A stretch of 43,571 nt of DNA from Candidatus Choladousia intestinavium (lineage in GTDB: Bacteria; Bacillota; Clostridia; Lachnospirales; Lachnospiraceae). The stretch is from the NCBI GenBank assembly GCA_018712785.1, contig DVGK01000028.1:1-43571 (forward strand). The letters are read 5' to 3'. A program made the translations under genes and the position numbers. Numbering within the stretch: the first letter of the stretch is position 1; each line of letters starts with the position of its first letter. This document shows positions 28,354-36,908 of the stretch, piece after piece. The notes under the pieces are model-generated. The model saw nothing but the letters and a program-made list of their open reading frames with translations. It had not been told where the DNA came from and searched no databases.

Positions 28354-28676
28354 AACAGTTTCCTCCCAGGCGACAGAATCGCCGTTATTTTCTCTGAATA
28401 AATTTTCCACTCATTTCGATACAGGGACAGCTGCGCAAGGCCCTGCTTTGTAATCTTATAGTATCTGCGATTCCTCCCGCCATATTCCTTATCGTATACG
28501 GTCAGACAGTCATCCTTCTGAAGCCTGCGCAGAACCGGATACAGAGTGGACTCCGATACCTCCAGAACTGCCCTCACCTCCTGGGTAATCCTGTACCCGT
28601 ACGTTCCCTCCTCCTCTAAGGAAACCACGGACAGGACAATGGCATCCAGCAGCGCAGCTCCTGTATTGAAAACCAT
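28350..28676 (-). CDS. PadR-family transcriptional regulator
   Basis: A 108-residue PadR repressor with winged helix: VVSLEEEGTYGYRITQEV, SESTLYPVLRRLQKDDCLTV and YYKITKQGLAQLSLYRNEW, and a short C-terminal dimerisation helix. It is the first gene of padR-DUF1700-DUF4097-pspC, each overlapping the next by 4 nt. Repeated AT-rich sites at its promoter are likely its operator. The inducer is unknown. Confidence 0.92.
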   Translation of the reverse strand: MVFNTGAALLDAIVLSVVSLEEEGTYGYRITQEVRAVLEVSESTLYPVLRRLQKDDCLTVYDKEYGGRNRRYYKITKQGLAQLSLYRNEWKIYSEKITAILSPGRKLL

Positions 28677-28719
28677 AATATCACCTTCTTATTCCTGAAA
28701 TCTCTACTTTTAGTTAAAG

Positions 28720-28780
28720 TTAATATTATTTTTTTCTTAATATTATTTTCTTTTTAATATTATATAACGTATAGTATTAT
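28720..28780 (-). repeat. Four AT-rich sites at exact 17-bp spacing (candidate PadR operator array)
   Basis: TTAATATTAT occurs at 28720-28729, 28737-28746 and 28754-28763, and a degenerate copy (ATAGTATTAT, 8 of 10) at 28771-28780. The period is exactly 17 bp. The core TAATATTA is palindromic. The degenerate copy covers the -10 box of the padR promoter and the other three lie in the leader. Confidence 0.75.
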
Positions 28781-28799
28781 AGAATCCCCAGTTTGTCAA
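28771..28799 (-). promoter_or_regulatory. Sigma-A-type promoter of the padR operon
   Basis: On the reverse strand TTGACA (28799-28794), 17 bp, TACTAT (28776-28771). The leader to the padR ATG is about 90 nt and contains three perfect copies of the AT-rich repeat. Confidence 0.75.
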
Positions 28800-28812
28800 G
28801 AAGAATATGAAA

Positions 28813-28875
28813 AAAGTCATATTTCTCAGAATACCGCGCCTTCCCTGCGCAGTTTTTTCTGCAAAATATGACTTT
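28813..28875 (-). repeat. 12-bp perfect inverted repeat, possible terminator
   Basis: AAAGTCATATTT (28813-28824) and AAATATGACTTT (28864-28875) are perfect inverted repeats around a 39-nt GC-richer loop. On the reverse strand the second arm is followed by TTTTTTC, so it might end the transcript of the exporter gene at 28985-29521. The stem is AT-rich and the loop long, so this is uncertain. The remaining bases 28876-28984 show nothing I can name. Confidence 0.5.
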
Positions 28876-28984
28876 CCCTCTGTTTCTTTTCCTGTTTCGG
28901 GACGCGTCCAAGTTGTACGGCCCTGGCCAGCTTCTTCCTATCTCACCCGAACTCTCTTCCGGAACGATACGCTCCACCCGGCTT

Positions 28985-29521
28985 TTACCGCTGCTTTTTC
29001 ACTGTTTTCTGAAAAATCCAGGTCACCAGCAGCACGATGAGCACACTGTAAAAGGTCGAAACAAACCGGAAGATCCCGTACCAGATCCTGGCGGTGCCCG
29101 ACAGGGTACAGGTGACAAGAATAAACGTAACGCCGCCGATCCTGGCGTTTATGTAGGGTACCCCGGCCGCCTTGCATAGAAACAGCGTGGCGAGAATTCC
29201 CAGAGCGATCATTCCTGTCATGATCCAGGGATTTCCCAGTACGTTGTCTATACAGATCACCACAATGCCTGCCAGCCCGCCGATGGCAGTGATAATCAGC
29301 CGGTTGGTTCCCGCCTTCCTGCTGACAGGCACATTGTCCTGGCAGCAGAGAAGGCAGGAAATGCAGGCGGTCATTTTCTGTATCACTTCCAGCCTCATCT
29401 CGCCCACCTGAAATCTCAGTCCGAAATAATCCAGAATCGTGGAAGTCAGGCAGCAGATCAGCACCGCTATGGCAATTCTTACATCCAGCAGTGTTACAGA
29501 TGCTTTTGTTTCCGTTTCCAT
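28985..29521 (-). CDS. Aromatic acid exporter (ArAE/FUSC)-type membrane protein
   Basis: A 178-residue polytopic protein with the N-terminal ArAE_1/FUSC pattern (RIAIAVLICCLTSTILDYFG; TACISCLLCCQDN; IGGLAGIVVICIDNVLG) and about five or six membrane segments. Typical YqjA-like members continue with a cytoplasmic domain to over 300 residues; this protein stops after the membrane part with a basic KKQR end. The substrate is unknown. It could be a half-size family form rather than a broken gene, since the frame is intact and AGGAG lies upstream. Confidence 0.75.
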   Translation of the reverse strand: METETKASVTLLDVRIAIAVLICCLTSTILDYFGLRFQVGEMRLEVIQKMTACISCLLCCQDNVPVSRKAGTNRLIITAIGGLAGIVVICIDNVLGNPWIMTGMIALGILATLFLCKAAGVPYINARIGGVTFILVTCTLSGTARIWYGIFRFVSTFYSVLIVLLVTWIFQKTVKKQR

Positions 29522-29582
29522 TCCTGTGACTCTCCTATTTTTGTACTCTATCTAATAAATGCCTTGACATTTACTATTCCTC

Positions 29583-30527
29583 TTATGCCGGAAGGGCGTC
29601 TGCCTCCTTCTGAACGCAGAATACTTCATCTAGAAAATCCAGAGCCTCCTCCACAATCTCACGGGTGTTGTAGTCCGGTTTGCCGTGATCCCCCGCTCCT
29701 TCTTTCAGGACCAGCCTCACCTTCTCTTCTCCGACGGACTGCCTCAGCGCTCCGGCAAATTTTTCCGACTGCTGAACCGGAACCACCGGATCGCCGATAC
29801 AGTGAAAGATAAAAAAGGGAGGAACCGTTTCCCGCACGTAGGTGACCGGAGCCGCCAGCCGGCAAAGCTCCCGGATTTCCTGAAGGGGGCCTCCCATCAG
29901 GATGGATTCCGGGGAATCTTCTCTGTCGTGGGTAGGGTTTTCACCGCCGTTTTCCCGAATCATCTCATCTAGAAGATGAAAGCCTGAACAGGCGCCGCAC
30001 AGGTCTACAGCCGCCTGAATGCTGCTGTCAAACCTTCCGAATCCCGTTTCCGGATCCTCGAATCCGGGAAGGCCGTTTGTAACCGCCGCCATGCTGCCGT
30101 AGTATGCCCCTGCCGACATTCCCCACACGGCAAATTTCTTTTCATCCAGGGCGTATCGCTCCGCATGGGCCCTGAGAAAACGGACTGCCGTTTTAATATC
30201 GTAAAGGGGAGCCGGCCAGGTAACCTCGCCGCTCTTCCTGTAATCCACGCTGGCAATGGCGTATCCTCTCTTCAGGGCTTCAAACAAGGTCTCCGCCCGC
30301 TTGTCTCTCTTGCTCCCGAAGGCAAAGGCTCCTTCGTGAATGTAGAGAATCAGGGGGAACTTTTTCCCCTCTCGCCTGTCTTTCTCTTCCGGAAGATATA
30401 AATCCAGCACCTGTTCCCCGGAATCACAGGCATACCGCAAATCCAAAAATTTGGTAATATTTTCCGGCAGATCCCCCGGATTAAATTCCGGTGTCACCGG
30501 TATGGGAAAGGCTAATTTGGGTTTCAT
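29583..30527 (-). CDS. Alpha/beta hydrolase (esterase/lipase, BD-FAE-like)
   Basis: A 314-residue alpha/beta hydrolase without a signal peptide. The oxyanion region ILYIHEGAFAFGSKRDK replaces the usual HGG with HEG. The nucleophile elbow is GMSAGAYYG, the acid is probably Asp in IGDPVVPVQQSE, and the histidine lies in GAGDHGKPDYN. This is the carboxylesterase fold acting on acyl or acetyl esters; the substrate is not evident. It is divergent from a LysR regulator, a common regulator-target arrangement. Confidence 0.87.
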   Translation of the reverse strand: MKPKLAFPIPVTPEFNPGDLPENITKFLDLRYACDSGEQVLDLYLPEEKDRREGKKFPLILYIHEGAFAFGSKRDKRAETLFEALKRGYAIASVDYRKSGEVTWPAPLYDIKTAVRFLRAHAERYALDEKKFAVWGMSAGAYYGSMAAVTNGLPGFEDPETGFGRFDSSIQAAVDLCGACSGFHLLDEMIRENGGENPTHDREDSPESILMGGPLQEIRELCRLAAPVTYVRETVPPFFIFHCIGDPVVPVQQSEKFAGALRQSVGEEKVRLVLKEGAGDHGKPDYNTREIVEEALDFLDEVFCVQKEADALPA

Positions 30528-30569
30528 ATTTTTTCTCCGTCAATTTGTTTATCTTTTCTTTATATGCAC

Positions 30570-30598
30570 ATTATAGTTTATTCATTTTCTACAATCAA
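30570..30598 (-). promoter_or_regulatory. Candidate promoter of the esterase gene
   Basis: On the reverse strand TTGATT (30598-30593), 17 bp, TATAAT (30575-30570). The ATG lies 42 bp downstream. It occupies the AT-rich divergent region (30528-30810) shared with the LysR gene. Confidence 0.65.
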
Positions 30599-30736
30599 TT
30601 CGACTTCTTTCGCTTTTTATTCCATAAAGGAATAAATGACATTTAAAACCTTCTGTCACTCTCGGAAAACTGCACAGTTTTCTCTCTGTTTCATTTATAT
30701 TTTCGTGCTATTTACATTCGTTTTCTTTTCTTCACG

Positions 30737-30765
30737 TTGACAATCTAATTTTTTCGTTTTAAAAT
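30737..30765 (+). promoter_or_regulatory. Candidate promoter of the LysR gene
   Basis: TTGACA (30737-30742), 17 bp, TAAAAT (30760-30765), 45 bp before the ATG. Confidence 0.7.
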
Positions 30766-30810
30766 TTTTTTGAAAACGCAGTACAAAAACCAAAAGGGAA
30801 AGGAGTCATC

Positions 30811-31719
30811 ATGGAATTAGATTACATTCAAGAGTTTGTCACCCTGGCGGAATCCGAAAATTATCTTCAGGCGGCTGAGTCCCTGTTTATCGCTCAGTCC
30901 ACCCTGTCCAAACATATTAAATCCATTGAAGCCGATCTGGGGGCGCCGCTTTTTGACCGCACCACCAGAAAGGTGAAGCTGAACCATTTCGGCGCCGCCT
31001 TTCTGCCCTACGCGAAAAAAATGCTGGAAATCAAGAAGGAATATACGGCTGTCCTGAGCAGCCATCTGGCGGACACCAATTCCCGGATTACCATCGCTTC
31101 CATTCCGGTTATGGCCCATTACCATATCAATGACGTGCTGGCTGAGTTTCAGTTTGCCTATCCTCATATCCACCTGGATATTACAGAGGCAGACTCAGCC
31201 CAGATGGGAGAGATGCTGCGGTCCGGAGCCTGTGATTTCGCTTTTCTCCGGGAATTTAAAGAAGAGGAAGAAGAATTTCAGACCATTACCTTTGACACCG
31301 ACCATATAGTGGCAATCCTTCCTGCCACACATTCTCTTGCCGGCAAAGACTTTGTAACTTTAAATGAATTGAAAGAAGAAAGTTTTTTCTTTTTAAATAA
31401 GGGCACTCTTATGTACTCTCTCTGCTATGACGCCTGCCGCCAGGCCGGCTTTACTCCAAACGTTACCTTTACCAGCCACCGGGCCGCCAATATGATTGAT
31501 CTGGTTCGCAAAGGCATGGGAGTGGCCCTTCTTACGAAGCAGCCTGCCCTGGTTTTCGCGGATTCCAGCGTCTCCGCGGTAGACGTGGTTCCTTACCTGA
31601 AAAACAGCATACGCCTGGCATATTTAAAGGGCCGAAAACTCTCGGCCCCTTCCAGACAATTTTTAAATTACGTTCAGACCTGGGCCAGGGAAAGAGAAAA
31701 TGCTTCCCCCGTCTTATAA
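30811..31719 (+). CDS. LysR-family transcriptional regulator
   Basis: A 302-residue LysR-type regulator. The N-terminal winged helix is in TLAESENYLQAAESLFIAQS with STLSKHIKSIEADLGAPLFD and RTTRKVKLNHFG; a linker helix follows, then the effector-binding domain (RITIASIPVMAHYHINDVL onward). The divergent esterase is its likely target, and the ligand is unknown. SD AAGGAG five bases from ATG. Its last codons lie 7 bp from the end of the convergent GT-C-like gene. Confidence 0.95.
   Translation: MELDYIQEFVTLAESENYLQAAESLFIAQSTLSKHIKSIEADLGAPLFDRTTRKVKLNHFGAAFLPYAKKMLEIKKEYTAVLSSHLADTNSRITIASIPVMAHYHINDVLAEFQFAYPHIHLDITEADSAQMGEMLRSGACDFAFLREFKEEEEEFQTITFDTDHIVAILPATHSLAGKDFVTLNELKEESFFFLNKGTLMYSLCYDACRQAGFTPNVTFTSHRAANMIDLVRKGMGVALLTKQPALVFADSSVSAVDVVPYLKNSIRLAYLKGRKLSAPSRQFLNYVQTWARERENASPVL
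31626..31651 (-). terminator. Possible reverse-strand terminator inside the 3' end of the LysR gene
   Basis: On the reverse strand AAGGGGCCGA pairs with TCGGCCCTTT (10-bp stem with one G-T pair) around a 6-nt loop, followed by AAATA. It sits about 75 bp beyond the end of the GT-C-like gene, within the lysR coding region. The missing T tract makes it uncertain. Confidence 0.4.
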
Positions 31720-31726
31720 AAGCCTT

Positions 31727-32899
31727 TCAGCAGACATACGTTCCGCCCAGATAAAGATGGATAAAATAAGTCATTCCACAGGCCAGATGGCCCAGAAAGA
31801 GAAGTCCGGCAGCAGCCCAGTACAGCTTTCTGCCTCCGGACGGCCTTCCTTCTTTCAGCTTCTCACAGCATTTCGCGGCGCATACCACAAATACAAGAAA
31901 AATGCAGAAGCTGTAGCCCCACGAGAAATTCCCGTGGGTTTTTCTTGGGCCCTCTTCTCCCAGGAAAAGATACTCCAGCAGGCCGAAGAGCCAGATCAGC
32001 CAGGTGAAGCCGAAAACCCGATCCCTCTTCAGCTCTTTTCTGTTACCCGCCAGAACAAAAAGCGGGAAGGCCGCCGACTGCAGCAGCGCTGCCCAGGGAT
32101 ACCGGTTATATTTCAGAAAATTATACGGAAGCATCAGGGCAATCCGTGAGCCGTCCTCTTTTCCCTGAAACAGCACCGTGGTCTGGTAAATCACCACGCC
32201 AAGAGATATCAGCACCGGAATTCCGGAAAGGATCTGATATTTCAGAGTTTTCCTCCTGGCAAGGATACAGTCCGCCAGAAGCTGCAGCCCCATGGCCGGA
32301 GCAAAACAGAGAATAAAATTCGGCTTCATAAGATTTACAAAAACCAACGAAGCCGTAAAAAGCAGCCATTTTCCGGGGCTTATGCCCTTCTGATACGTCT
32401 TCAGCCAGGAAAAATACAGAAGAAGCACCAGAACGGCAGCGAACTTCATGCCCAGGTACGTGGAATTGTGCCAGAGGTTTCCCGACTGCATCCCCATATA
32501 CCGGTAATCATTCACCCAGGGAAGATACAGCGGCATGACGAAGGAGCAGGCAAAGGCCAGAAAATGCAGAGCCCTTTGATTCCCTGCCGGAAACAGCTGC
32601 CGCAGCAGCAGCCATGTGACGAACACGGCTGCCCCCAAAAGCAGGGCCAGCCAAAGAGCCACGGCCTTTTCATTCAGCCCCAGAGTCTCCATCAGGAATC
32701 CGTAGGAGCGTTCCATAAGGCTGTAGGCCGTCCCGTTGATCCCTTCTGAAATATGCGCAGGAAGATCTGAATCATAAACCCCCAGCCTTCCCGGATAATG
32801 AATGGCCTGTCTGAGAAAAAGCTGATAGGAGCTTCCCAGAAGGCCCAGATACAAAAGGGCCAGAAGCGCGTCCAGCCCCCGCAAAAGATACGGCCTCAT
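31727..32899 (-). CDS. Polytopic membrane protein, GT-C glycosyltransferase-like
   Basis: A 390-residue protein with about ten hydrophobic segments. After the first span an exposed loop contains YDSDLPAHISEG, resembling the acidic first loop of GT-C glycosyltransferases that use polyprenyl-linked sugars; KPNFILCFAPAMG and YNRYPWAALLQ lie further on. No closer family is recognised. The ATG at 32899 overlaps the lysC stop by 4 nt and has GGGAGG ten bases upstream, so it is translationally coupled to aspartokinase, an unexpected partner. Confidence 0.7.
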   Translation of the reverse strand: MRPYLLRGLDALLALLYLGLLGSSYQLFLRQAIHYPGRLGVYDSDLPAHISEGINGTAYSLMERSYGFLMETLGLNEKAVALWLALLLGAAVFVTWLLLRQLFPAGNQRALHFLAFACSFVMPLYLPWVNDYRYMGMQSGNLWHNSTYLGMKFAAVLVLLLYFSWLKTYQKGISPGKWLLFTASLVFVNLMKPNFILCFAPAMGLQLLADCILARRKTLKYQILSGIPVLISLGVVIYQTTVLFQGKEDGSRIALMLPYNFLKYNRYPWAALLQSAAFPLFVLAGNRKELKRDRVFGFTWLIWLFGLLEYLFLGEEGPRKTHGNFSWGYSFCIFLVFVVCAAKCCEKLKEGRPSGGRKLYWAAAGLLFLGHLACGMTYFIHLYLGGTYVC

Positions 32900-34242
32900 T
32901 TTTGTTTTTCCTCCCACGGCACTTCTACCAGGGCGTGATAGAGGGCCTGAATAGACCGCTCAAAATCATCGTTTTTCACTCCGATGGTACAGTTAATCTC
33001 ATTGGAGCCCATATCAATCATCTTAATATTTACGTCCGCGTCTCCCAGAGAGGTGAAGAACCGGGCGGCAATCCCGCATACGGACCGCATCCCTTTTCCC
33101 ACTACCGTCACCAGAGCCATATCCCGGTCAATCTCGATTTTGTCCGGGGAAAGCAGCCTGGAGAGAGACTCCATAATGGCCGCCTCTTTTACCGCCAGCT
33201 CTTCCTGGGGAAGAATCACGCAGATGGTATCAATGCCTGAGGGCATATGCTCAAAAACAATGTCATTTTCCTCAAAAGCCTCCAGAAGCTTTTTGCAGAA
33301 TCCCGGCTGGGAATTCATCCGGTTCTTGGCAATGCTGATGGCTGCAAAGTTTTTCTTTCCAGCGATTCCTGTAATCGGCACTTCTTCCTCCGGAGCGATC
33401 CGGCTGCAGATCACTGTTCCCGTTTCCTCCGGAGCGTTGGTGTTGCGGATGTGGATGGAAATCCCCTCCCTGCGAACCGGGTACACAGCCTCCTCATGAA
33501 GAACCGTAGCTCCCCGGTATGCCAGCTCCCGCAGCTCCTCAAACGTCATTACATCGATCTTTCTGGGATGCGAGATAATCCCAGGATCCGCCAAAAGGAA
33601 GCCGGAAACATCCGTCCAGTTTTCATAGAGATCCGCCAGCACGGCTCTTGCCACGATGGCGCCTGTCACATCTGAGCCGCCTCTGGAAAAGGTATGAATA
33701 TTTCCCGCGTCATCCGCCCCATAGAAGCCCGGAATCACAGCTCTCTCAAGTCTGGAAAGCTTCTGTCCCAAGAAAAAATTCGTCCTCTCGTCCTCAAAGC
33801 GGCCGTCCTTTCCAAACCTCACCACCTCCGCCGCGTCTACAAATTCGTATCCCAGATATGCGGCCAGAAGTTTGCCGTTCAGATATTCTCCCCGGGAAGC
33901 GGCATACTCAGCCCCGGCGTGTTCCAGGAAAGCCGCCTCGATTTTCCCGAAATCCGATTCCAGAAAAAAATCCATGGAAAGATCCCGGCAGATCTCTTTG
34001 TATCTCTCCTTGATCTTCTTCAAAAGTTTTTTATAGGGACGTCCGTGCTTTGCCTCCTCATAGCAGAGATACAGCAGATCCGTTACCTTCTCGTCCTGAG
34101 GCGATCTCTTGCCGGGAGCGGAGGGGACGATATACCTTCTCTCCGGGTCCGCCTCCACGATCTCCCTTACCTTCTGAAAGTGGGCCGCGTCCGCCAGGGA
34201 GCTCCCTCCGAACTTGGCCACCTTTATATGTTCTCTACCCAT
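32896..34242 (-). CDS. lysC: Aspartate kinase
   Basis: A 448-residue monofunctional aspartokinase, the first step of the Asp-family amino acid and diaminopimelate pathway. The kinase domain starts VAKFGGSSLADAAHFQKV, with SAPGKRSPQDEKVTDLL and FSRGGSDVTGAIVARAV. Two ACT domains follow (around NFAAISIAKNRMNSQPGF and VTVVGKGMRSVCGIAARFF), so feedback control by lysine or threonine is likely. ATG 34242 has GGAGG five bases upstream; an alternative start lies at 34266. Confidence 0.93.
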   Translation of the reverse strand: MGREHIKVAKFGGSSLADAAHFQKVREIVEADPERRYIVPSAPGKRSPQDEKVTDLLYLCYEEAKHGRPYKKLLKKIKERYKEICRDLSMDFFLESDFGKIEAAFLEHAGAEYAASRGEYLNGKLLAAYLGYEFVDAAEVVRFGKDGRFEDERTNFFLGQKLSRLERAVIPGFYGADDAGNIHTFSRGGSDVTGAIVARAVLADLYENWTDVSGFLLADPGIISHPRKIDVMTFEELRELAYRGATVLHEEAVYPVRREGISIHIRNTNAPEETGTVICSRIAPEEEVPITGIAGKKNFAAISIAKNRMNSQPGFCKKLLEAFEENDIVFEHMPSGIDTICVILPQEELAVKEAAIMESLSRLLSPDKIEIDRDMALVTVVGKGMRSVCGIAARFFTSLGDADVNIKMIDMGSNEINCTIGVKNDDFERSIQALYHALVEVPWEEKQK

Positions 34243-34323
34243 CTTTTCCTCCTGTATAAAACTCATTCCGTGGTATCATACCACCGATAGAGGAAAATAT
34301 CTACCCTTTCCTTGCAGGAATTC

Positions 34324-35694
34324 CTATCGCAGGAACATCCGCAGCAGAAATTCCTTCCATCCGTTATAAGGCTGATACCGGATGGGCAGATCCAGCCAGT
34401 TGTACTTCTTCACAATGCTTCTTTCATGGCTGAAGGTCTGAAAGCTTCTCTTTCCGTGGTAGCTTCCCATTCCGCTCTGTCCCACGCCGCCAAAGCCCAT
34501 ACGGCTGGTAGCCAGATGGATAATGGTGTCATTGACGCACCCTCCGCCGAAGCTTACATTCAGAAGAACCTGCTGTTCCGTCTTTTGGCTTCTGGTAAAG
34601 AGATACAAAGCCAACGGCTTCTCTCTGTGCCTCACGAAGGTGATCACCTCCCGGATATCCCGGAAGGTCAGCACCGGCAGAATCGGGCCGAAGATCTCCT
34701 CCTGCATCACAGGGTCCGAAGGCCTTACGTCCGTCAGTACCGTAGGCGCGATCTGCAGGGTGTCGCGGCGGCTTTCTCCACCCAGATAAATCTTTCCGGA
34801 CTCCATCAGCCCCAGGAGCCGGTTAAAATGCTTTTCATTGATGATCTTTCCGTAATTCTCATTCTCCAGGGGATTTTCTCCCAGCTGCTTTCGGATGAAG
34901 CGGCGTATCTCTTCCAGCAGCTTATCCTTTACAGACTCCTGGACAAAGAGGTAATCCGGGGCCACGCAGGTCTGGCCCAGATTCAGGAATTTTCCAAATA
35001 CAATCCTGGCGGCCGCCCGCTTCAGATTGGCAGTCTCGTCTACGATGCAGGGGCTCTTTCCCCCCAGCTCCAGGCACACAGGAGTCAAATATCGGGAAGC
35101 TTTTTCCATCACAAGCTTCCCTACCGATACGCTTCCGGTAAAGAATATGAAGTCAAACCGCTGTTCTAAAAGGGCCTGGTTTTCTTTTCGCCCGCCCTGA
35201 ACCACTGTGACAAAACGGGAAGCAAAGCATTCCTCTATGATCTTTTCAATCACCTCAGAGGTAGCCGGAGCATAGGCGCTGGGCTTGATTACCACACAGT
35301 TCCCGGCGGCGATGGCTCCGATCACAGGCTCCATGGCCAGCATAAAGGGATAATTCCAGGGGGACATAACAAGCACCACCCCGTAGGGTTCCGGGGAGAT
35401 AAAGCTTTTGGCGTGAAACTGGGCCAGGGGCGTAAGCACCCGCTTCGGCCTGGCGTAGCCTCTCAGATGTCTGATCATAAAGGTCAGTTCACTGAGAACC
35501 ATTCCCGTCTCACACATATACGTCTCAAATCCGGACTTTTTCAGATCGGTCAAAAGGGCCCGGTTGATCTCATCCTCATACTTTAGAATCGTTTTTTTCA
35601 AAGTCGCCAGAGCTCCCAGCCTCCAGGAGACATTCTTCGTCTTTCCTGTCTCAAAATAAGCTCTCTGCTGTTCCACCAGATCTTTAATCTCCAT
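34324..35694 (-). CDS. Aldehyde dehydrogenase (ALDH3-like)
   Basis: A 456-residue NAD(P)-dependent aldehyde dehydrogenase. VMSPWNYPFMLAMEPVIGAI marks the cofactor domain, FFTGSVSVGKLVMEKA the nucleotide loop, LELGGKSPCIVDE the general base Glu and NLGQTCVAPDYLFV the catalytic Cys. Length and C-terminus (RYQPYNGWKEFLLRMF) resemble ALDH3/coniferyl-aldehyde types that oxidise hydrophobic aldehydes. It overlaps the Fe-alcohol dehydrogenase gene by 11 bp, so the two should interconvert alcohol, aldehyde and acid. Confidence 0.95.
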   Translation of the reverse strand: MEIKDLVEQQRAYFETGKTKNVSWRLGALATLKKTILKYEDEINRALLTDLKKSGFETYMCETGMVLSELTFMIRHLRGYARPKRVLTPLAQFHAKSFISPEPYGVVLVMSPWNYPFMLAMEPVIGAIAAGNCVVIKPSAYAPATSEVIEKIIEECFASRFVTVVQGGRKENQALLEQRFDFIFFTGSVSVGKLVMEKASRYLTPVCLELGGKSPCIVDETANLKRAAARIVFGKFLNLGQTCVAPDYLFVQESVKDKLLEEIRRFIRKQLGENPLENENYGKIINEKHFNRLLGLMESGKIYLGGESRRDTLQIAPTVLTDVRPSDPVMQEEIFGPILPVLTFRDIREVITFVRHREKPLALYLFTRSQKTEQQVLLNVSFGGGCVNDTIIHLATSRMGFGGVGQSGMGSYHGKRSFQTFSHERSIVKKYNWLDLPIRYQPYNGWKEFLLRMFLR

Positions 35695-36865
35695 AACACA
35701 CCTCCAGAATCCGTATTACGGCCTCATACGTCACCTGCCTAGGGTTCACAATGGCCGCTCCGTCATTCAGCGCTGTCTTCGCCACCTCAGGAAAGCTTGC
35801 AGGATCCACTCCCGCTTCCTTCAGAGTCTGAGGAAGCCCTGTCAGCTTATGAAGACAGCTTCTGAGACGCAGCACCTCCGCGATCGCCCGGTCTCCTCTC
35901 TTTCTGGAAGGCGTCTTCAGATACACTTCCTCCCCGGCAAGATAAAACAGCAGTTTTCCGTAAGAATCCCCGCATACCCGCCGGTTAAACATCATGCCTG
36001 CCGGAAGAAGGATGTTCATGGCGTCCCCGTGAGGCACGCCGCAGACTCCCCCCAGGGCATGGCCGATGGCGTGGACAATTCCCACCATACTGTTGCTGAA
36101 GGCTGCTCCCGCCAGGAAGCTGGCGTTAGCCAGGGCCAGCCTTGCTTTGGCGGAGCCTCCGAACCGCACTGCCTTAATCAGGTTCTCCCGTACCAGCCCC
36201 ACTGCAGTCAGGGCATAAGCATCGCTGACCGGATTTTTCTGAATGCAGCTGTACGCCTCAATGGCATGGCAGAGCGTGTCCATTCCTGTAGAAGCGGTGG
36301 TTCTGGGAGGAAGAGTCATAGTCATTCTGGGATCCAGCACTGCCACATCCGGCATTAGCTGGGCGGAGATATATTCCATCTTCACGTGATTTGCCGTATC
36401 TTTAATCACCGCCACTGCCGTAGCCTCACTTCCCGTCCCGGCCGTAGTCGGCACCGCCACAAAGGGAATATGCTCCCCTCTGGAGATGCTCTCACACCCC
36501 ATCAGAGTTTTCAGATCATCCGCCTTCTGGCTGATCAGAAGCCGGACCCCTTTGGCCGTATCCAGAACACTGCCGCCTCCTACCGCCAGCAGGCTGTCAC
36601 ACCCATAATCCCGATATTCTCCCGCAATGCGGTTTACCGTATCCACGCTGCTGTCTCTTGGTATATCCGTAAAGATTCTTCCTACCTGCAGATCTCCCAA
36701 AGAGTCCAGCACCACAGACAGGGTTCCGATCTTCTCCAGAACTCCGTCGCAAAGCACCATGGGCCGCCTGGCACCCAGCATTTTCAGCTCATAGGAAATA
36801 TTATCCGCCGCCCCTTTTCCCGAACAGAGCTTGGTGGGATTTGTAAACTCAAAATATGTAGACAT
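35684..36865 (-). CDS. Iron-containing alcohol dehydrogenase
   Basis: A 393-residue group III alcohol dehydrogenase. The NAD-binding segment has AVGGGSVLDTAKGVR. Metal ligands are the Asp in DVAVLDPRMT region, and His in DTLCHAIEAYSC, IVHAIGHALGG and GVPHGDAMN. It interconverts alcohols and aldehydes. It precedes the aldehyde dehydrogenase and follows a MarR-SCP2 pair. Start ATG behind GGAGG. Confidence 0.95.
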   Translation of the reverse strand: MSTYFEFTNPTKLCSGKGAADNISYELKMLGARRPMVLCDGVLEKIGTLSVVLDSLGDLQVGRIFTDIPRDSSVDTVNRIAGEYRDYGCDSLLAVGGGSVLDTAKGVRLLISQKADDLKTLMGCESISRGEHIPFVAVPTTAGTGSEATAVAVIKDTANHVKMEYISAQLMPDVAVLDPRMTMTLPPRTTASTGMDTLCHAIEAYSCIQKNPVSDAYALTAVGLVRENLIKAVRFGGSAKARLALANASFLAGAAFSNSMVGIVHAIGHALGGVCGVPHGDAMNILLPAGMMFNRRVCGDSYGKLLFYLAGEEVYLKTPSRKRGDRAIAEVLRLRSCLHKLTGLPQTLKEAGVDPASFPEVAKTALNDGAAIVNPRQVTYEAVIRILEVCYGD

Positions 36866-36908
36866 AAATACCTCCGTTCCGGTCTTAACCGTATGTTTTC
36901 TTCCTCTT

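Noticed and set aside
28985..29521. Frameshifted remnant of a larger exporter
   Set aside because: The frame has a normal start and stop, and I could not identify remnants of the usual C-terminal domain downstream; a half-size form is as likely.
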